Shown: positions 48,570-61,268 of the stretch, in pieces
Position numbering within the stretch: position 1 is the stretch's first letter
How the letters are laid out: every line of letters begins with the position of its first letter
Assembly: GCF_029867415.1 (NCBI RefSeq)
Contig: NC_081185.1
Location: 117,965,987 to 118,029,986 of the forward strand
Length of the DNA: 64,000 nt
Reading direction: 5' to 3'
DNA from: Vicia villosa
Taxonomy: Eukaryota; Streptophyta; Magnoliopsida; Fabales; Fabaceae
Made by a program: the position numbers and the translations under genes
The notes under the pieces: generated by a model
Told to the model about the DNA's origin: nothing
What the model saw: the letters and a program-made list of their open reading frames with translations, nothing else
Database searches by the model: none

Positions 48570-49269
48570 AATCATTTCTTTTTATGTAGAATATATAGAG
48601 AAAATTAGTATGAATAGAATATGTATTATATAATGTTGTTATAGTACTAGCTTGTAAATAGAGCTTTTCAATTGGAGAGAACCTTGCAATGTTGTTTTTG
48701 TATTTTCAGTGATTGGTTTTACTATTTCTTTATGAATGACAAAATAGAAAATAGGAACAATTTTTCATTTCGGGGAGGGTGCAATTGTTTTATTTCTTTT
48801 CAATGTGTGCAAGGGGCTCGAGGTTTTTCTTTATAAATTTTTTATAAGAGGAATTCAAGGTTTTTTGTTTGAGCTAGCCCGTGATAAAATGGGACCCGCC
48901 ATTTTTAATTGGTCAATCAACTTTTTTCTTTGCTATAAATGCTGTTCAAACTTTTTTTTTTCTGACAAAGTTGTTCTAGCTATTTGGTACCTTGACCAAT
49001 GACCAGAGACTTGGAATACTCTCACGAGCCAATTGAAAGTCACTAGAATTCATTCTTTTTACTCGGAGTATCAAGTTTTATTATCACAATAAAATCTCAT
49101 TGGATAATTTCATCTTTAAGTCTTATAAGAATATTTTCAGTCACATTAATCCGCATATCCCATTTGCCACTGCTCTTAACATTGCTTCAGCACAAGATCA
49201 AGATACAACACTATTTTTTTCTATTCCAAGTCACAAGATTCTCACTAAGTAAAGTATAATATTTTGTAG
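48570..49269. other. Formin copy 1 3' region, no further gene
   Basis: 3' UTR and spacer. Copy 1 reads AATAGAGC where copy 2 has a standard AATAAAGC polyadenylation-type signal (56,746-56,751). The stretch 48,805-49,250 recurs at 56,919-57,360 with few changes. Confidence 0.5.
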
Positions 49270-51200
49270 TTGATCTTCTATCTAGATTGACCCTGCATAG
49301 ACAACATGGGTATATAGTTCAATGTCCACATTTTTATTTTGTTCAAACAAAATTCTTCCCCGAGAAGTTACTTTTAGATACTGCACAATTCATACAATTC
49401 ATAGCGCAACTTGTAAATGGTTCTCTTTTGGAAGATGCATAAATTGTCTTACTAAACTTATAATAAAAGCAACATAATGTCTAATATGCGATACCTATAT
49501 AAGTTTTTCAACTAATCTTAAATACATTTCCTTATCAATAGGAATATTTTCTTCTAAGTGTTTTAACTTTACACTTGAACTAATTGGTGTACTTGGAGGC
49601 TTACATGTTGTGTTACCCGTCTCTTGCAAAAGATCAATACTATATTTTTGTTGAGATAAGAATATTTCTTTCTTAGAGTGGACAATTTTACTTCCCATAA
49701 AATACTTTAATTTTTTCAAGGTCTTAATCTCAAATTTCTTGGCTAAGTGTACGTCTAACCGTTTATGTTTCTTCTCACATCACTTACTACTAGGATGTCA
49801 TTTATATACACTGTTACTCTCCCTGTCTAAGAATGTTTGTTAAATATAATATGATCTCAATGTCTTTGTTTGAAGCTTAAACCTACCATAACTTTGAAGA
49901 ATCTTTCAAATCATGTTCGTGGTGATTGCTTTAACATATATACAATCTTTTTTAATTTGCACATAGTGTTGGCGGTATTAAGTTCACGATATCTAGAAGG
50001 TACATCCATTTAGATTTCTTCTTCAAATTCTTCATAAAGGAAGACATTTTTCACATAACATTGATGTGAATTTCAATTGTAATTAGCTGCTAACAATAAT
50101 ATCATCATATGGTATTCATTTTAACAACTGGAGCAAATTTTCCTGAATAATCTACTCCGCAAGTTTGGATGAATTCTTTGGCACCAAATTTTGTCTTAGA
50201 CCTCTCAATAGATCCACCAACGTTGTATTTTATAGTGTATTCCCATTTCATTTGATAGATAAACCAATTCTCAAGTATTGTTCTTATTTAGTGTCTTCAT
50301 CTTCAAGTCCATGATTTATTTCTATTTTCTATTGGGCAATGCCTCAAATAAAGATATAGGTATTGTTATAGTATTTCAACATTTCCATTTTTACAATATC
50401 AAGATCAGCTTCAACCTTGTCACCACTAATTTCAATCTTAACTTTTGTCTGAAGGTAAGGTCAGAAAGTATAAGAGACTTATCTACCTTACTTATATTCT
50501 CCCATTAAAGACGGGTTTGAAGTAAGTAACGTTCTTATTTATGAAATGTAAAATTTCAATAGGCAAAGAATTTATAGAGAGAAGATGATAACATTTGTAA
50601 CCCTTTTAGGGGAAAAAAAAATACTATAAAGACACATTTTAATGTTCTAGAGTCAAGTTTTCCTCTACCATCATCACTATGGATATGGAAAAGTGATATA
50701 CACTCAAATATTTTAGTAGTGAGATTACTAGAAGTGAACACATCAGGATAGAATATAAATATGACTTCCATAAGAGTTTTGGAGGCAAGGACGATAAATG
50801 GTAAACTATTTACGAGACACGGCTCAGTTAAGACAACCTCGCCTCAAAATTTCTTAAGAACCATATTTTAGAATGTCTTAACACGTTTTTGGTCTAATAA
50901 GTGCCCATTATTTCTAAAAAAAAGTCATTTGTTGGAGGTTCTTAACACATGCATGCAAACTCGTGAACCATACCTTCTTTTTGGGAGAAAGAATTAAAAT
51001 AGTGGTTAAAGTAATCTTTAGCGTTATCACGCCTAATTCTCTTAACACTCACACCAAACTGATTATTAACCATAATGAAGAAGTGAAAAAATAAAAAACA
51101 GACTTCAAATTTTGTTTTAACGAGTAGACCCAAGTAATGCGAGTGCAATGATCAATAAATATCATAAATCAACAAGCACGTGATATATTTAGAGCATTAG
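49270..51200 (-). pseudogene. Decayed Ty1-copia pol in unit 1
   Basis: Minus-strand pieces in pol order: integrase at 51,148-50,942 (QFGVSVKRIRRDNAKDYFNH, then FSQKEGMVHEFAC); the segment FECISLFHIHSDDGRGKLD near 50,700 (post-integrase motif); RT end at 49,719-49,495 (LKYFMGSKIVHSKKEIFLSQ and YSIDLLQETG); and a broken RNase H motif (IELYTHVVYAGS for IEIYTDADWAGS) near 49,310. Several frameshifts and stops make it inactive. LTRs were not recognised. Confidence 0.8.
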
Positions 51201-52120
51201 ACAATACGAATGAAAAAAAATAAAAAGTACTCGTTTTATTAGTGTCTGGAAAAGAGACACGCTTGTGTACAGTAAGCTGACACACCTCACAACAAATAAT
51301 TCACATCTGAATAAATTTAAACTGGTAGAAAATAATTATTTTATAACTCTAAATGAATGATGATCAAGGATACAAAATGACATTTTCTCGGTTGATTTTA
51401 ATTGTTCTAAAGAAAAGGAGTTGTTGTTAAATAGATTTGGAAGAAATATTCTAGTTATATAAGTAATAAAGATGATTCCATTCTTTAACATTTTTATTTG
51501 TCCTCTCTGAATTCTTGTTTTGGAAAATAGAAACATTGTTATAAAAAAACAACACTACATGATAGACCTACAATGAGTTTTTGTATTGAAATTAGGCTAG
51601 TGAACAATTTAAAAATATGAAGAACAGTTTGAAGGATTGTAGATGACCTTATTTGGATATCTCCTTGACCACCTACAATTATAAGAGTACCATCTGCGGT
51701 GTATATTTTTGTATTGCTAGGACAAAGTGAATAAATAGAAAAGTGTGTGATAAGTGTGTAATATGGCCAGTGGCTCCAGAATCAAGTATTCAATATTTGT
51801 TATAGGGTTTATCTGAGATATTGATTTAAAAAAATTGAGATTTACCCATTGAAAGCGAAAACAGAAACATACAGAGTACATGAATATGTCAAAGAAGAAG
51901 TATTTGTTGCATTCTCTAGTTTACTAAGGAAGAATGTCAACCTTTCTACTTCATATTGGTTGAATGTAACCAATCATTCTTCTAACATATTAATAAATGT
52001 CACGCGAATGTGTCTTACTGAATATAATAAAAAAGACCAATAAAGAGAAGTAAAGAAGCCCGCAGACTTCAACCAAGTTGATTATTATTATTTCCTTTAA
52101 AAAACGAAAAAACGATATTG

Positions 52121-52695
52121 TAGAATTATCCACTTATAAACACAACACATGTCATATCTCTAAGAAATGTGTGATTAAATCTACCCCTTCAAACCCAACA
52201 CAATGTAGGTGGAAACTTTAATGAAGGCAAACCAAATGTCACAATTAGGTGACTATTGACTAGCGATAGACCACAATGAATGCAGAATATCCAACACCCT
52301 CCCTAATGCTCGAATTTCAATGAGCCTGCAGCATCAACGATGCACAAAACCCAACAAAAGATTTAGAATAAGCTCTAATACCATTTTAGAATTTGAATTA
52401 AGTCTAACTCATCCCTATAAAGTTGAGTTGTACGGTGATGGTTGTCCCTTACTTATAAACACAATACATTTTATATCTCTAAGTAATGTGGTTATTATAT
52501 TTACGCCTTAAAACTCAACAATATAGACATTGGAGGTTGCAAGGAGAACAAACTGAATGCCGCAATTAGGGACTAGGGACAGACTATAATGAAGGCGAAA
52601 TTTTTAACACACCCCTCCACATTTAGTTCTCAATGAGTCTAAAGCGTGGACGATCCAAAAAGACCAATAATAAATATAGGATAGGTTTTAATACC
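52121..52695 (-). mobile_element. TRIM-like element remnant, unit 1
   Basis: On the minus strand TGGTATTAGAGC (52,375-52,386 region) is the initiator tRNA-Met type primer site, one base off TGGTATCAGAGC. It follows a short LTR-like stretch with TTTATAGGGATGAGTTAGAC and, earlier, TTAGAGATATAAAATGTATT and GTTTATAAGT, which is the wording of widespread legume TRIM LTRs. A second related primer site (TGGTATTAAAACC) lies near 52,685 and a second LTR-like block at 52,130-52,190, so it is a tandem or nested remnant. Exact ends not resolved. Confidence 0.55.
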
Positions 52696-52869
52696 ATGTG
52701 AAAACTGAATAATATATTTTGGGCATGAAAAATATAGGAGTAACTGATCAAAGATTTAAATATAATTACTTCTATAAATAACGATAGATAGTAAAAAATA
52801 ACTTCATACAACACTTATTATGACTTTTTTAATTGCATACTTGAAGTAACCTATTCATCTAAAATCCAA

Positions 52870-52971
52870 GTGAGTTTAAATTTGATCAAGATTTTTCAAT
52901 CTTAGTGAGTTTAAATTTGATCAAGATTTTTCAATCTTAGTGAGTTTAAATTTGATCAAGATTTTTCAATT
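52870..52971. repeat. 3 x 35 bp tandem repeat, unit 1
   Basis: GTGAGTTTAAATTTGATCAA plus GATTTTTCAATCTTA, three times; the last unit diverges at its end. Confidence 0.85.
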
Positions 52972-53502
52972 GCATAGTGTCTTCTAGTGGACTAACTGGA
53001 TCAATAAAAGAAGTGAACTAAACTGCATGTAATTAACTATCCTGTTAAGACTACAACAACATTATCCAAAAACACTTTTGTAGTACTTGATTTATTGATA
53101 TTAACCTAACAAATGTGACATCCACTATATCCACCGTTGATACTATCTTTTGAAAAAAATTGATTGATTTTCATCACTTTCATTTAATATTTTAATGCTT
53201 AGTTTTCCTCATGCTATTTACAAATAGACAGTTCTTAGGGTCACAAAGCTGCTAGATCAAGGTATACAACTTTAGAAAACATATGAATAAACATTAAAAT
53301 CATGTTCATATATAATCTGCCTAAGCAGAAGAGTGTTTCTATCAAATCCCTATAATGCTAGTAAAAGTTATACAAGGCAAACTTGTGCCTTCAATAACTT
53401 GACAGCAGAATTATTACATTAGATCAAATTGTTTTTAGATTCTGCTAATATAACTAGTAGTACACATTTTAATTAGTTTACCAGTAACTGCTGTTGTGTT
53501 TT

Positions 53503-53624
53503 TTATGTTCTGAAGAACTCATTCAAGTTATCAGCGTCTATACGCTCTAATATCCGGCGTGCTTCTTCTTCTGTTGCCGGTACTACGTTTCGAAGTTTGA
53601 ATCCATTTTTCATAGCTTTTGCCT
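53503..53624 (-). pseudogene. Orphan last exon of an unrelated minus-strand gene, unit 1 end
   Basis: The minus strand has an intron-like end (CATTCACCGTCCGTCCAG) followed by an open stretch of about 40 codons, including NGFKLRNVVPATEEEARRIL and ending NEFFRT and a stop. Base use is balanced and coding-like compared with its surroundings. I do not recognise the protein. It ends about 40 bases from the abrupt start of formin copy 2, so the duplication breakpoint fell in the intron just before this exon and separated it from its gene, which should lie beyond the right edge of the array. Confidence 0.55.
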
Positions 53625-53661
53625 CTGGACGGACGGTGAATGAGAAATGGAAAGTATTTGA

Positions 53662-56654
53662 TACCTTGGTACAGTCGTGAACTCGCGACAAATTGACACC
53701 GTTCCTCTTCGCGGTGGCGCTTCGGTTTCTCGAAAACTTGAGTCGCCGGAGCTCCGTCCTCTCCCGCCGTTAGCGCGACTGCCGGAACCTCCATTACCAC
53801 CGCATCGTGACAACACTTATTCAGATGAAGAAGACGAGGAGTTTTACTCGCCGAGAGGCTCCTCTCTTGGTGTTATAGAAAGCTCAGGCGGCACAGGTTC
53901 GGGTTCCCGACGAGCATTCTCCGCCATAGCCGCTGGAAGAGGCGGCGAATCTAGTTCAATTTCATGTTCTTCCTCTTCTTTCGGTTCTCCGGCGCAGTCT
54001 CATTCGATTAGCCTCTCACCGCCGGCGAGTTCTAGTCCCCGGAGAACACAACCAAAATCACCTGAAACTACACCAATTCAGAACCAACATGTGCAATATC
54101 ATCCTTCTTCTTCATCGTCATTCTCTTCATCACGTTCAACACCAGAGAGAGATTTCGATGGAGAAAAAGAAAATGCTTCTTTACCCTCAAATGCACATGC
54201 ATCATCATCATCATCATCAGTGTCATTACAAGAGAGATTCATGGAGAAAACTGAAAACGCTTCTTTACCAGAACAACAACCAAGGTTATCCAATCATTCT
54301 AGTGCTTCATCTTCAGCTTTTTCTCTTCCTTCTTCACCGGAGGAAATGACAATGATGCATCAAGGTTTTGATCAGTCTCCACGAATGTCGAGTGTCTCCG
54401 ACGGGTTAAAGCTACCCGGTCTGTCATCATTGCCATTGTCACCCGCCCTACTTTCATCGCCTGAAACAGAAAGAGGAGGGTTTAGCTGCAATCCAAATCA
54501 ATGGGGAACATTTTCTTATGCTATGCATGCGCCACAGAGGAAACATTGGGAGGTACCGGTTCTCCCAAAGCCTATAGCTCCTCCACCGCCTCCTCCTCTG
54601 CCACGGCAGAGGAGGCATTGGGAAATGTCAGCAACCTCGGCTATTGTTGATCAGCCTCGGTCGATTTTGAAGCCACCTGTGTTAGCACCTCCTTCGAGGC
54701 CTTTCGTGTTGCAAAACCAAACAACAAATGAGTCTTTGGGGGAAATTGAAGAGAGTTCGAAACTTAAATTGAAGCCATTGCATTGGGACAAAGTGAGAAC
54801 AAGTTCTGATCGCGAAATGGCATGGGATCAGATGAATTCCATGTCGTTTAAGTAAGATTTTTAATTGTCCTTAGTTATAGTTATTCCTATCTTGATGTTG
54901 ATTAAATTTTTTAGTCTTTTAGGTGTATCTTAGATAATTTGATATTTGCTTGAAATTAAGCAATTATAACATGTTATGAGTTGTTTCCTTAAGCTCAAAT
55001 AAGCCGGTGAATAGTACCTGTTGAGAAGTTGACAACTTTTGTGTATATGCTGCAATTGGCGTTCTTGAACTAAGTAAATTGAATTGGGTTGGTTGCAGAT
55101 TGAATGAGGAAATGATTGAGACATTGTTTGTAGTGAACACATCAAACCAAAAGCCGAAGGATACTACTCCACGTTCCGTTCTTCCCTTGCCAAACCAGGA
55201 GAACAGAGTACTCGATCCGAAGAAGTCTCAAAATATTGCAATCTTACTCAAGGCTCTTAATGTCACAATAGAAGAAGTGTGTGAAGCACTTTTAGATGGT
55301 ATTTTCTCATTCCTGCATTAGGTTATGCCTTTGATTTTCCGTAGTTTTTGCATTTGGTTTATAGTTATTGATTAGGCATCTATTCAAGTTGTAGTCCTTA
55401 TTCATAAGGTATGGTGATTAACTGTAATTCTCGCAATTGCCTTCATATATATTTATCGAGGATACTGATAATGATACTAAATTAACCTTTCCTCAGGTAG
55501 TAGTGATACACTTGGAGCAGAGCTACTTGAAAGTTTGTTAAAAATGGCACCAACCAAGGAAGAAGAACGTAAATTGAAGGAGCATAAAGATGACTCACCG
55601 ACCAAGCTTGATGTGGCTGAGAACTTCTTGAAGGCGATGCTTGATATACCTTTTGCATTTAAAAGGGTTGAAGCAATGCTTTACATGATCAACTTTCAAT
55701 CTGAAATAGAGTATCTTAGAAAATCATTTCAAACTCTAGAGGTATTTACTCAAACTATCTATTGTGTTTACTCATTTGATTGAGGATGAATAGACTCTAG
55801 TATTGTCCAATCCCATGTATTAAATTGGTTCTTTTTTTCAGGTTGCCTGTGAAGAGTTGCGACATTGTAGAATGTTCTTGAAGCTTCTAGAGGCTGTACT
55901 TAAAACTGGGAACCGAATGAATGTGGGAACAAATCGTGGTGATGCAGAGGCCTACAAACTCGATACACTTCTCAAGTTGGCTGATGTCAAAGGCGCGGAT
56001 GGGAAAACCACTCTACTGCATTTTGTCGTACAAGAAATTATCAGAACTGAAGGCGCTCGTCTCTCTTCTACCAATCAAACTGCAAACCCTACTTTGACCG
56101 AAGATGTTAAGTGCAGGAGACTTGGCCTACAAGTTGTTTCTAATCTGAGTTCTGAGCTATCAAATGTGAAAAGGGCTGCTACTATGGATTCTGAAGTTCT
56201 CAGCAGCGATGTCTCTAAACTTTCCAAAGGAGCTACAAACATAGCTGAGATCGTGAAATTAATCGAAAATGCGGGATTGGATGAAACCAATAAAAAATTT
56301 ACAGAATCGATGAACAATTTTGTTAAAATGGCTGAGGATGAAATCATGAAAATTCAAGCACAAGAAAGTGTTGCTTTGACCCTTGTGAAGGAGGTTACAG
56401 AATATTTCCATGGGAACTTATCAAAGGAAGAAGCTCATCCATTCAGAATCTTCTTGGTTGTAAGAGATTTTATAGCGGTTCTTGACCGTGTCTGCAAAGA
56501 AGTCGGAATGATAAACGAGCGAACTACGGTTAGTTCGGCTCATAAATTTCCCGTTCCGGTTAATCCAATGCTTCCACAACCTCTTCCTGGATTACACGAC
56601 AGGAAACATTGTAGTAGTAGCTCTTCAGATGATGAAAGTACATCATCACCTTAG
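53662..56654 (+). pseudogene. Formin copy 2, 5'-truncated
   Basis: Homology to copy 1 begins at TACCTTGGTACAG; a TGA at 53,659-53,661 closes the frame upstream. The remaining parts are 53,662-54,851; 55,099-55,298; 55,497-55,741; 55,842-56,654, with all three inner splice sites kept and no stop through the FH2 end. The signal peptide, extracellular region and transmembrane helix are lost. The frame's first codon near the start is GTG, not ATG; the first in-frame ATG is at 54,241 (within [11 protein letters not shown]), which would leave a soluble protein with FH1 and FH2. Alternatively CTTGGTACAG could act as a splice acceptor for a new upstream exon. Differences from copy 1 are few and mostly conservative. 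Called pseudogene because it lacks a start and promoter, but a truncated product is possible. Confidence 0.8.
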
Positions 56655-57399
56655 CTTAAATCATTTCTGTTTATGTAGAATATATAGAGAACATTAGTAT
56701 GAATAGAATATGTATTATATAATGTTGTTATAGTAGTAGCTTGTAAATAAAGCTTTTCAATTGGAGAGAACCTTTGCTTTTAATTGGGATTTACAAATTA
56801 CAATGCTGTTTTTGTATTTTCTGTGATTGGTTTTGCCATTTCTCTATCAGTGACAAAATAGAAAAAAGGAACAATGTTTCATTTCTAGGGGGATGCAATT
56901 GTTTTATTTCTTTTCAATGTGTGCAAGGGGCTCGAGGTTTTTCTTTATAAATTTTTTATAAGAGGAATTCTAGGTTTTTTGTTTGAGCTAGTCCGTGATA
57001 AAATGGGACCCGCCATTTTTAATTGGTCAATCAACTTTTTTCTTTGCTATAAATGCTGTTCAAACTTTTTTTTTTCTGACAAAGTTGTTCTAGCTATTTG
57101 GTACCTTGACCAATGACCAGAGACTTGGAATACTCTCACGAGCCAATTGAAAGTCACTAGAATTCATTCTTTTTACTCGGAGTATCAAGTTTTATTATCA
57201 CAATAAAATCTCATTGGATCATTTCATCTATAAGTCTTATAAGAATATTTTCAGTCACATTAATCCGCATATCCCATTTGCCACTGCTCTTAACATTGCT
57301 TCAGCACAAGATCAAGATACAACACTTTATTTTTTTCTATTCCAAGTCACAAGATTCTCACTTAATAAAGTATAGTATTTTATAGTTGATCTTCTATCT

Positions 57400-59480
57400 A
57401 GATTGACCCTGCATAGACAACATGGGTATATAGTTCAAGATCCACATTTTCATTTTGTTCAAACAAAATTCTTCCCCGAGAAGTTACTTTTAGATACTGC
57501 ACAATTCATAGCGCAACTTGTAAATGGTTCTCTTATAGCGCAACTTGTAAATGGTTCTTTTTGGTTGATGCATAAATTGTCTTACTAAACTTATAATAAA
57601 AGCAACATAATGTCTAATATGCGATACCTATATAAGTTTTTCAACTAATCTTAAATACATTTCCTTATTAAAAGGAATATTTTCTTCTACGTTTTTTAAC
57701 TTTACACTTGAATTAACGGGTGTATTTGGAGGCTTACATGTTGTGTTACCCGTCTCTTGCAAAAGATCAATACTATATTTTTGTTCAGATAAGAATATTT
57801 CTTTCTTAGAGTGGACAATTTTACTTCCCATAAAATACTTTAATTTTTTCAAGGTCTTAATCTCAAATTTCTTGGCTAAGTGTACGTCTAACCGTTGTTT
57901 CTTCTCACATCACTTGCTACTAGAATGTCATTTATATACATCAATAACACTGTTACTCTCCCTTTCTAAGAATGTTTGTTAAATATAATATGATCTCAAT
58001 GTCTTTGTTTGAAACTTAAACCTACCATAACTTTGATGAATCTTTCAAATCATGTTCGCGGTGATTGCTTTAACATATATACAATCTTTTTTAATTTGCA
58101 CATAGTGTTGGCGGTATTAAGTTCACGATATCTAGAAGGTACATCTATTTAGATCTCTTCTTCAAGTTCTTCATAAAGGAAGACATTTTTCACATCAAAT
58201 TGATGCGAATTTCAATTGTAATTAGCTGCTAACAATAATATCATCATATGACTCATTTTAGCAACCGGAGCAAATTTTCTTGAGTAATCTACTCCGCAAG
58301 TTTGGATGAATTCTTTGGCACCAAATTTTGTCTTATATCTCTCAATATATCCACCAACGTTGTATTTTATAGTGTATTCCCATTTCATTTCATAAATAAA
58401 CCAATTCTCAAGTATTGTTCTTATTTAGTGTCTTCATCTTCAAGTCCATAAGTCCATGACTTATTTCCATTTTCTATTTGGCAATGCCTCAAATAAAGAT
58501 ATAGGTATTGTTATAGTATTTCAACATTTCCATTTTTACAATATCAATATCGGTTTCAACCTTGTCACCACTAATTTCAATCTTAACTTTTGTCTGAAGG
58601 TAAGATCAGAAAGTATAAGATAAAGATATAGGTATTGTTATAGTATTTCAACATTTCCATTTTTACAATATCAATATCAGTTTCAACCTTGTCACCACTA
58701 ATTTCAATCTTAACTTTTGTCTGAAGGTAAGATCAGAAAGTATAAGAGACTTATCTATCTTACTTATATTCTCCTATTAAAGACGAGTTTGAAGTTAGTA
58801 ACCTTCTTATTTATGAAATGTAAAATTTCAATAGGCAAAGAATTTATAAGAGAGAAGATGATAACATTTGTAACCCTTCTAGGGGAAAAAATATACCATA
58901 AAGACACATTTTAATGTTCTAGAATCAAGTTTTCCTCTACCATCATCACTATGGATATGGAAAAGTGATATACACTCAAATATTTTAGTAGTGAAATTAG
59001 TGGAAGTGAACACATCAGGATAGAATATAAATATGACTTCCATAAGAGTTTTGGAGGCAAGGACGATAAATGGTAAACTATTTACGAGACACGACTCAGT
59101 TAAGACAACCTCGCCTCAAAATTTCTTAAGAACCATATTTTAGAATGTCTTAACACGTTTTTGGTCTAATAAGTGCCTATTATTTCTAAAAAAAAGTAAT
59201 TTGTTGGAGATTCTTAACACATGCATGCAAACTCGTGAACCATACCTTCTTTTTGGAAGAAAGAATTAAAATAGTGGTTAAAGTAATTTTTAGTGTTATC
59301 GCGTCTAATTCTCTTAACACTCACACCAAACTGATTATTAACCATAATGAAAAAGTGAAAAAATAAAAAACAGACTTCAAATTTTGTTTTAACGAATAGA
59401 CCCAAGTATTGCGAGTGCAATGATCAATAAATATCATAAATCAACAAGCACATGATATATTTAGAGCATTCCACAATATG
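57400..59480 (-). pseudogene. Decayed Ty1-copia pol in unit 2
   Basis: Counterpart of the copia relic at 49,270-51,200 with the same broken integrase (59,420-59,214) and RT/RNase H end (57,852-57,628). Because both copies share the same breaks, the element was already dead before the array formed. Private changes here include a duplicated 28-bp phrase near 57,507-57,560 and the 127-bp duplication at 58,494. Confidence 0.8.
58494..58747. repeat. 127-bp direct duplication private to unit 2
   Basis: The stretch beginning TAAAGATATAGGTATTGTTA occurs at 58,494 and again at 58,621. Unit 1 has it once (about 50,350-50,475). Confidence 0.85.
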
Positions 59481-60417
59481 AATGAAAAAAATAAATAAAA
59501 AGTACTCGTTTTATTAGTGTCTAGAAAAGAGACACGTTTGTGTACAGTAAGCTAACACACCTCGCAACAAATAATTCACATCTGAATAAATTTAAACTGG
59601 TAGAAAATAATTATTTTATAACTCTAAATGAATGATGATCAAGGGTACAAAATGACATTTTCTCGGTTGATTTTAATTGTTCTAAAGAAAAGGAGTTGTT
59701 GTTAAATAGATTTGGAAGAAATATTATAGTTATATAAGTAATAAAATAATAAAGTAATAAAGTAATAAAGATCATTCCATTCTTTAACATTTTTATTTGT
59801 CCTATCTGAATTCTTGTTTTGGAAAATAGAAACATTGTTATAAAAAAACAACACTACATGATAGACCTACAATGAGTTTTTGTATTGAAATTAGGCTAGT
59901 GGATAATTTAAAAATATGAAGAACAGTTTGAAGGATTGTAGATGACCTTATTTGGATATCTCCTTGACCACCTACAATTATAAGAGTACCATCTGCGGTG
60001 TATATTTTTGTATTGCTAGGACAAAGTGAATAAATAGAAAAGTGTGTGGTAAGTGTGTAATATGGCCAATGGCTCCAGAATCAAGTATTCAATATTTGTT
60101 ATAGGGTTCATCTGAGATATTGATTTAAAAAAAAATGAGATTTACACATTGAAAGCGGAAACACAAACATACGGAGTACATGAATATGTCAAAGAAGAAG
60201 TATTGTTGCTTTCTCTAGTTTACTAAGGAAGAATGTCAACCTTTCTACTTCATATTGGTTGAATGTAACCAATCATTCTTCTAACATATTAATAAACGCC
60301 ACGCGGATGTGTCTTACTGAATATAATAAAAAAAGACCAATAAAGAGAAGTAAAGAGGCCCGCAGACTTCAACCAAGTTGATTATTATTATTTTCTTTAA
60401 AAAAATGAAGAATATCG

Positions 60418-60992
60418 TAGAATTATCCACTTATAAACACAACACATGTCATATCTCTAAGAAATGTGTGATTAAATCTACCCCTTCAAACCCAACACAA
60501 TGTAGGTGGAAACTTTAATGAAGGCAAACCAAATGTCACAATTAGGTGACTATTGACTAGCGATAGACCACAATGAATGCAGAATATCCAACACCCTCCC
60601 TAATGCTCGAATTTCAATGAGCCTGCAGCATCAACGATGCACAAAACCCAACAAAAGATTTAGAATAAGCTCTAATACCATTTTAGAATTTGAATTAAGT
60701 CTAACTCATCCCTATAAAGTTGAGTTGTACGGTGATGGTTGTCCCTTACTTATAAACACAATACATTTTATATCTCTAAGTAATGTGGTTATTATATTTA
60801 CGCCTTAAAACTCAACAATATAGACATTGGAGGTTGCAAGGAGAACAAACTGAATGCCGCAATTAGGGACTAGGGACAGACTATAATGAAGGCGAAATTT
60901 TTAACACACCCCTCCACATTTAGTTCTCAATGAGTCTAAAGCGTGGACGATCCAAAAAGACCAATAATAAATATAGGATAGGTTTTAATACC
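60418..60992 (-). mobile_element. TRIM-like element remnant, unit 2
   Basis: Identical in my reading to 52,121-52,695, although the sequence immediately left of it differs between units. Confidence 0.55.
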
Positions 60993-61166
60993 ATGTGAAA
61001 ACTGAATAATATATTTTGGGCATGAAAAATATAGGAGTAACTGATCAAAGATTTAAATATAATTACTTCTATAAATAACGATAGATAGTAAAAAATAACT
61101 TCATACAACACTTATTATGACTTTTTTAATTGCATACTTGAAGTAACCTATTCATCTAAAATCCAA

Positions 61167-61268
61167 GTGAGTTTAAATTTGATCAAGATTTTTCAATCTT
61201 AGTGAGTTTAAATTTGATCAAGATTTTTCAATCTTAGTGAGTTTAAATTTGATCAAGATTTTTCAATT
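61167..61268. repeat. 3 x 35 bp tandem repeat, unit 2
   Basis: Same as 52,870-52,971, offset 8,297. Confidence 0.85.

Noticed and set aside
53677..54855. Formin copy 2 as a normal gene starting at 53,677
   Set aside because: The codon there is GTG in the middle of homology to copy 1, with a stop just upstream; it is not a eukaryotic start.
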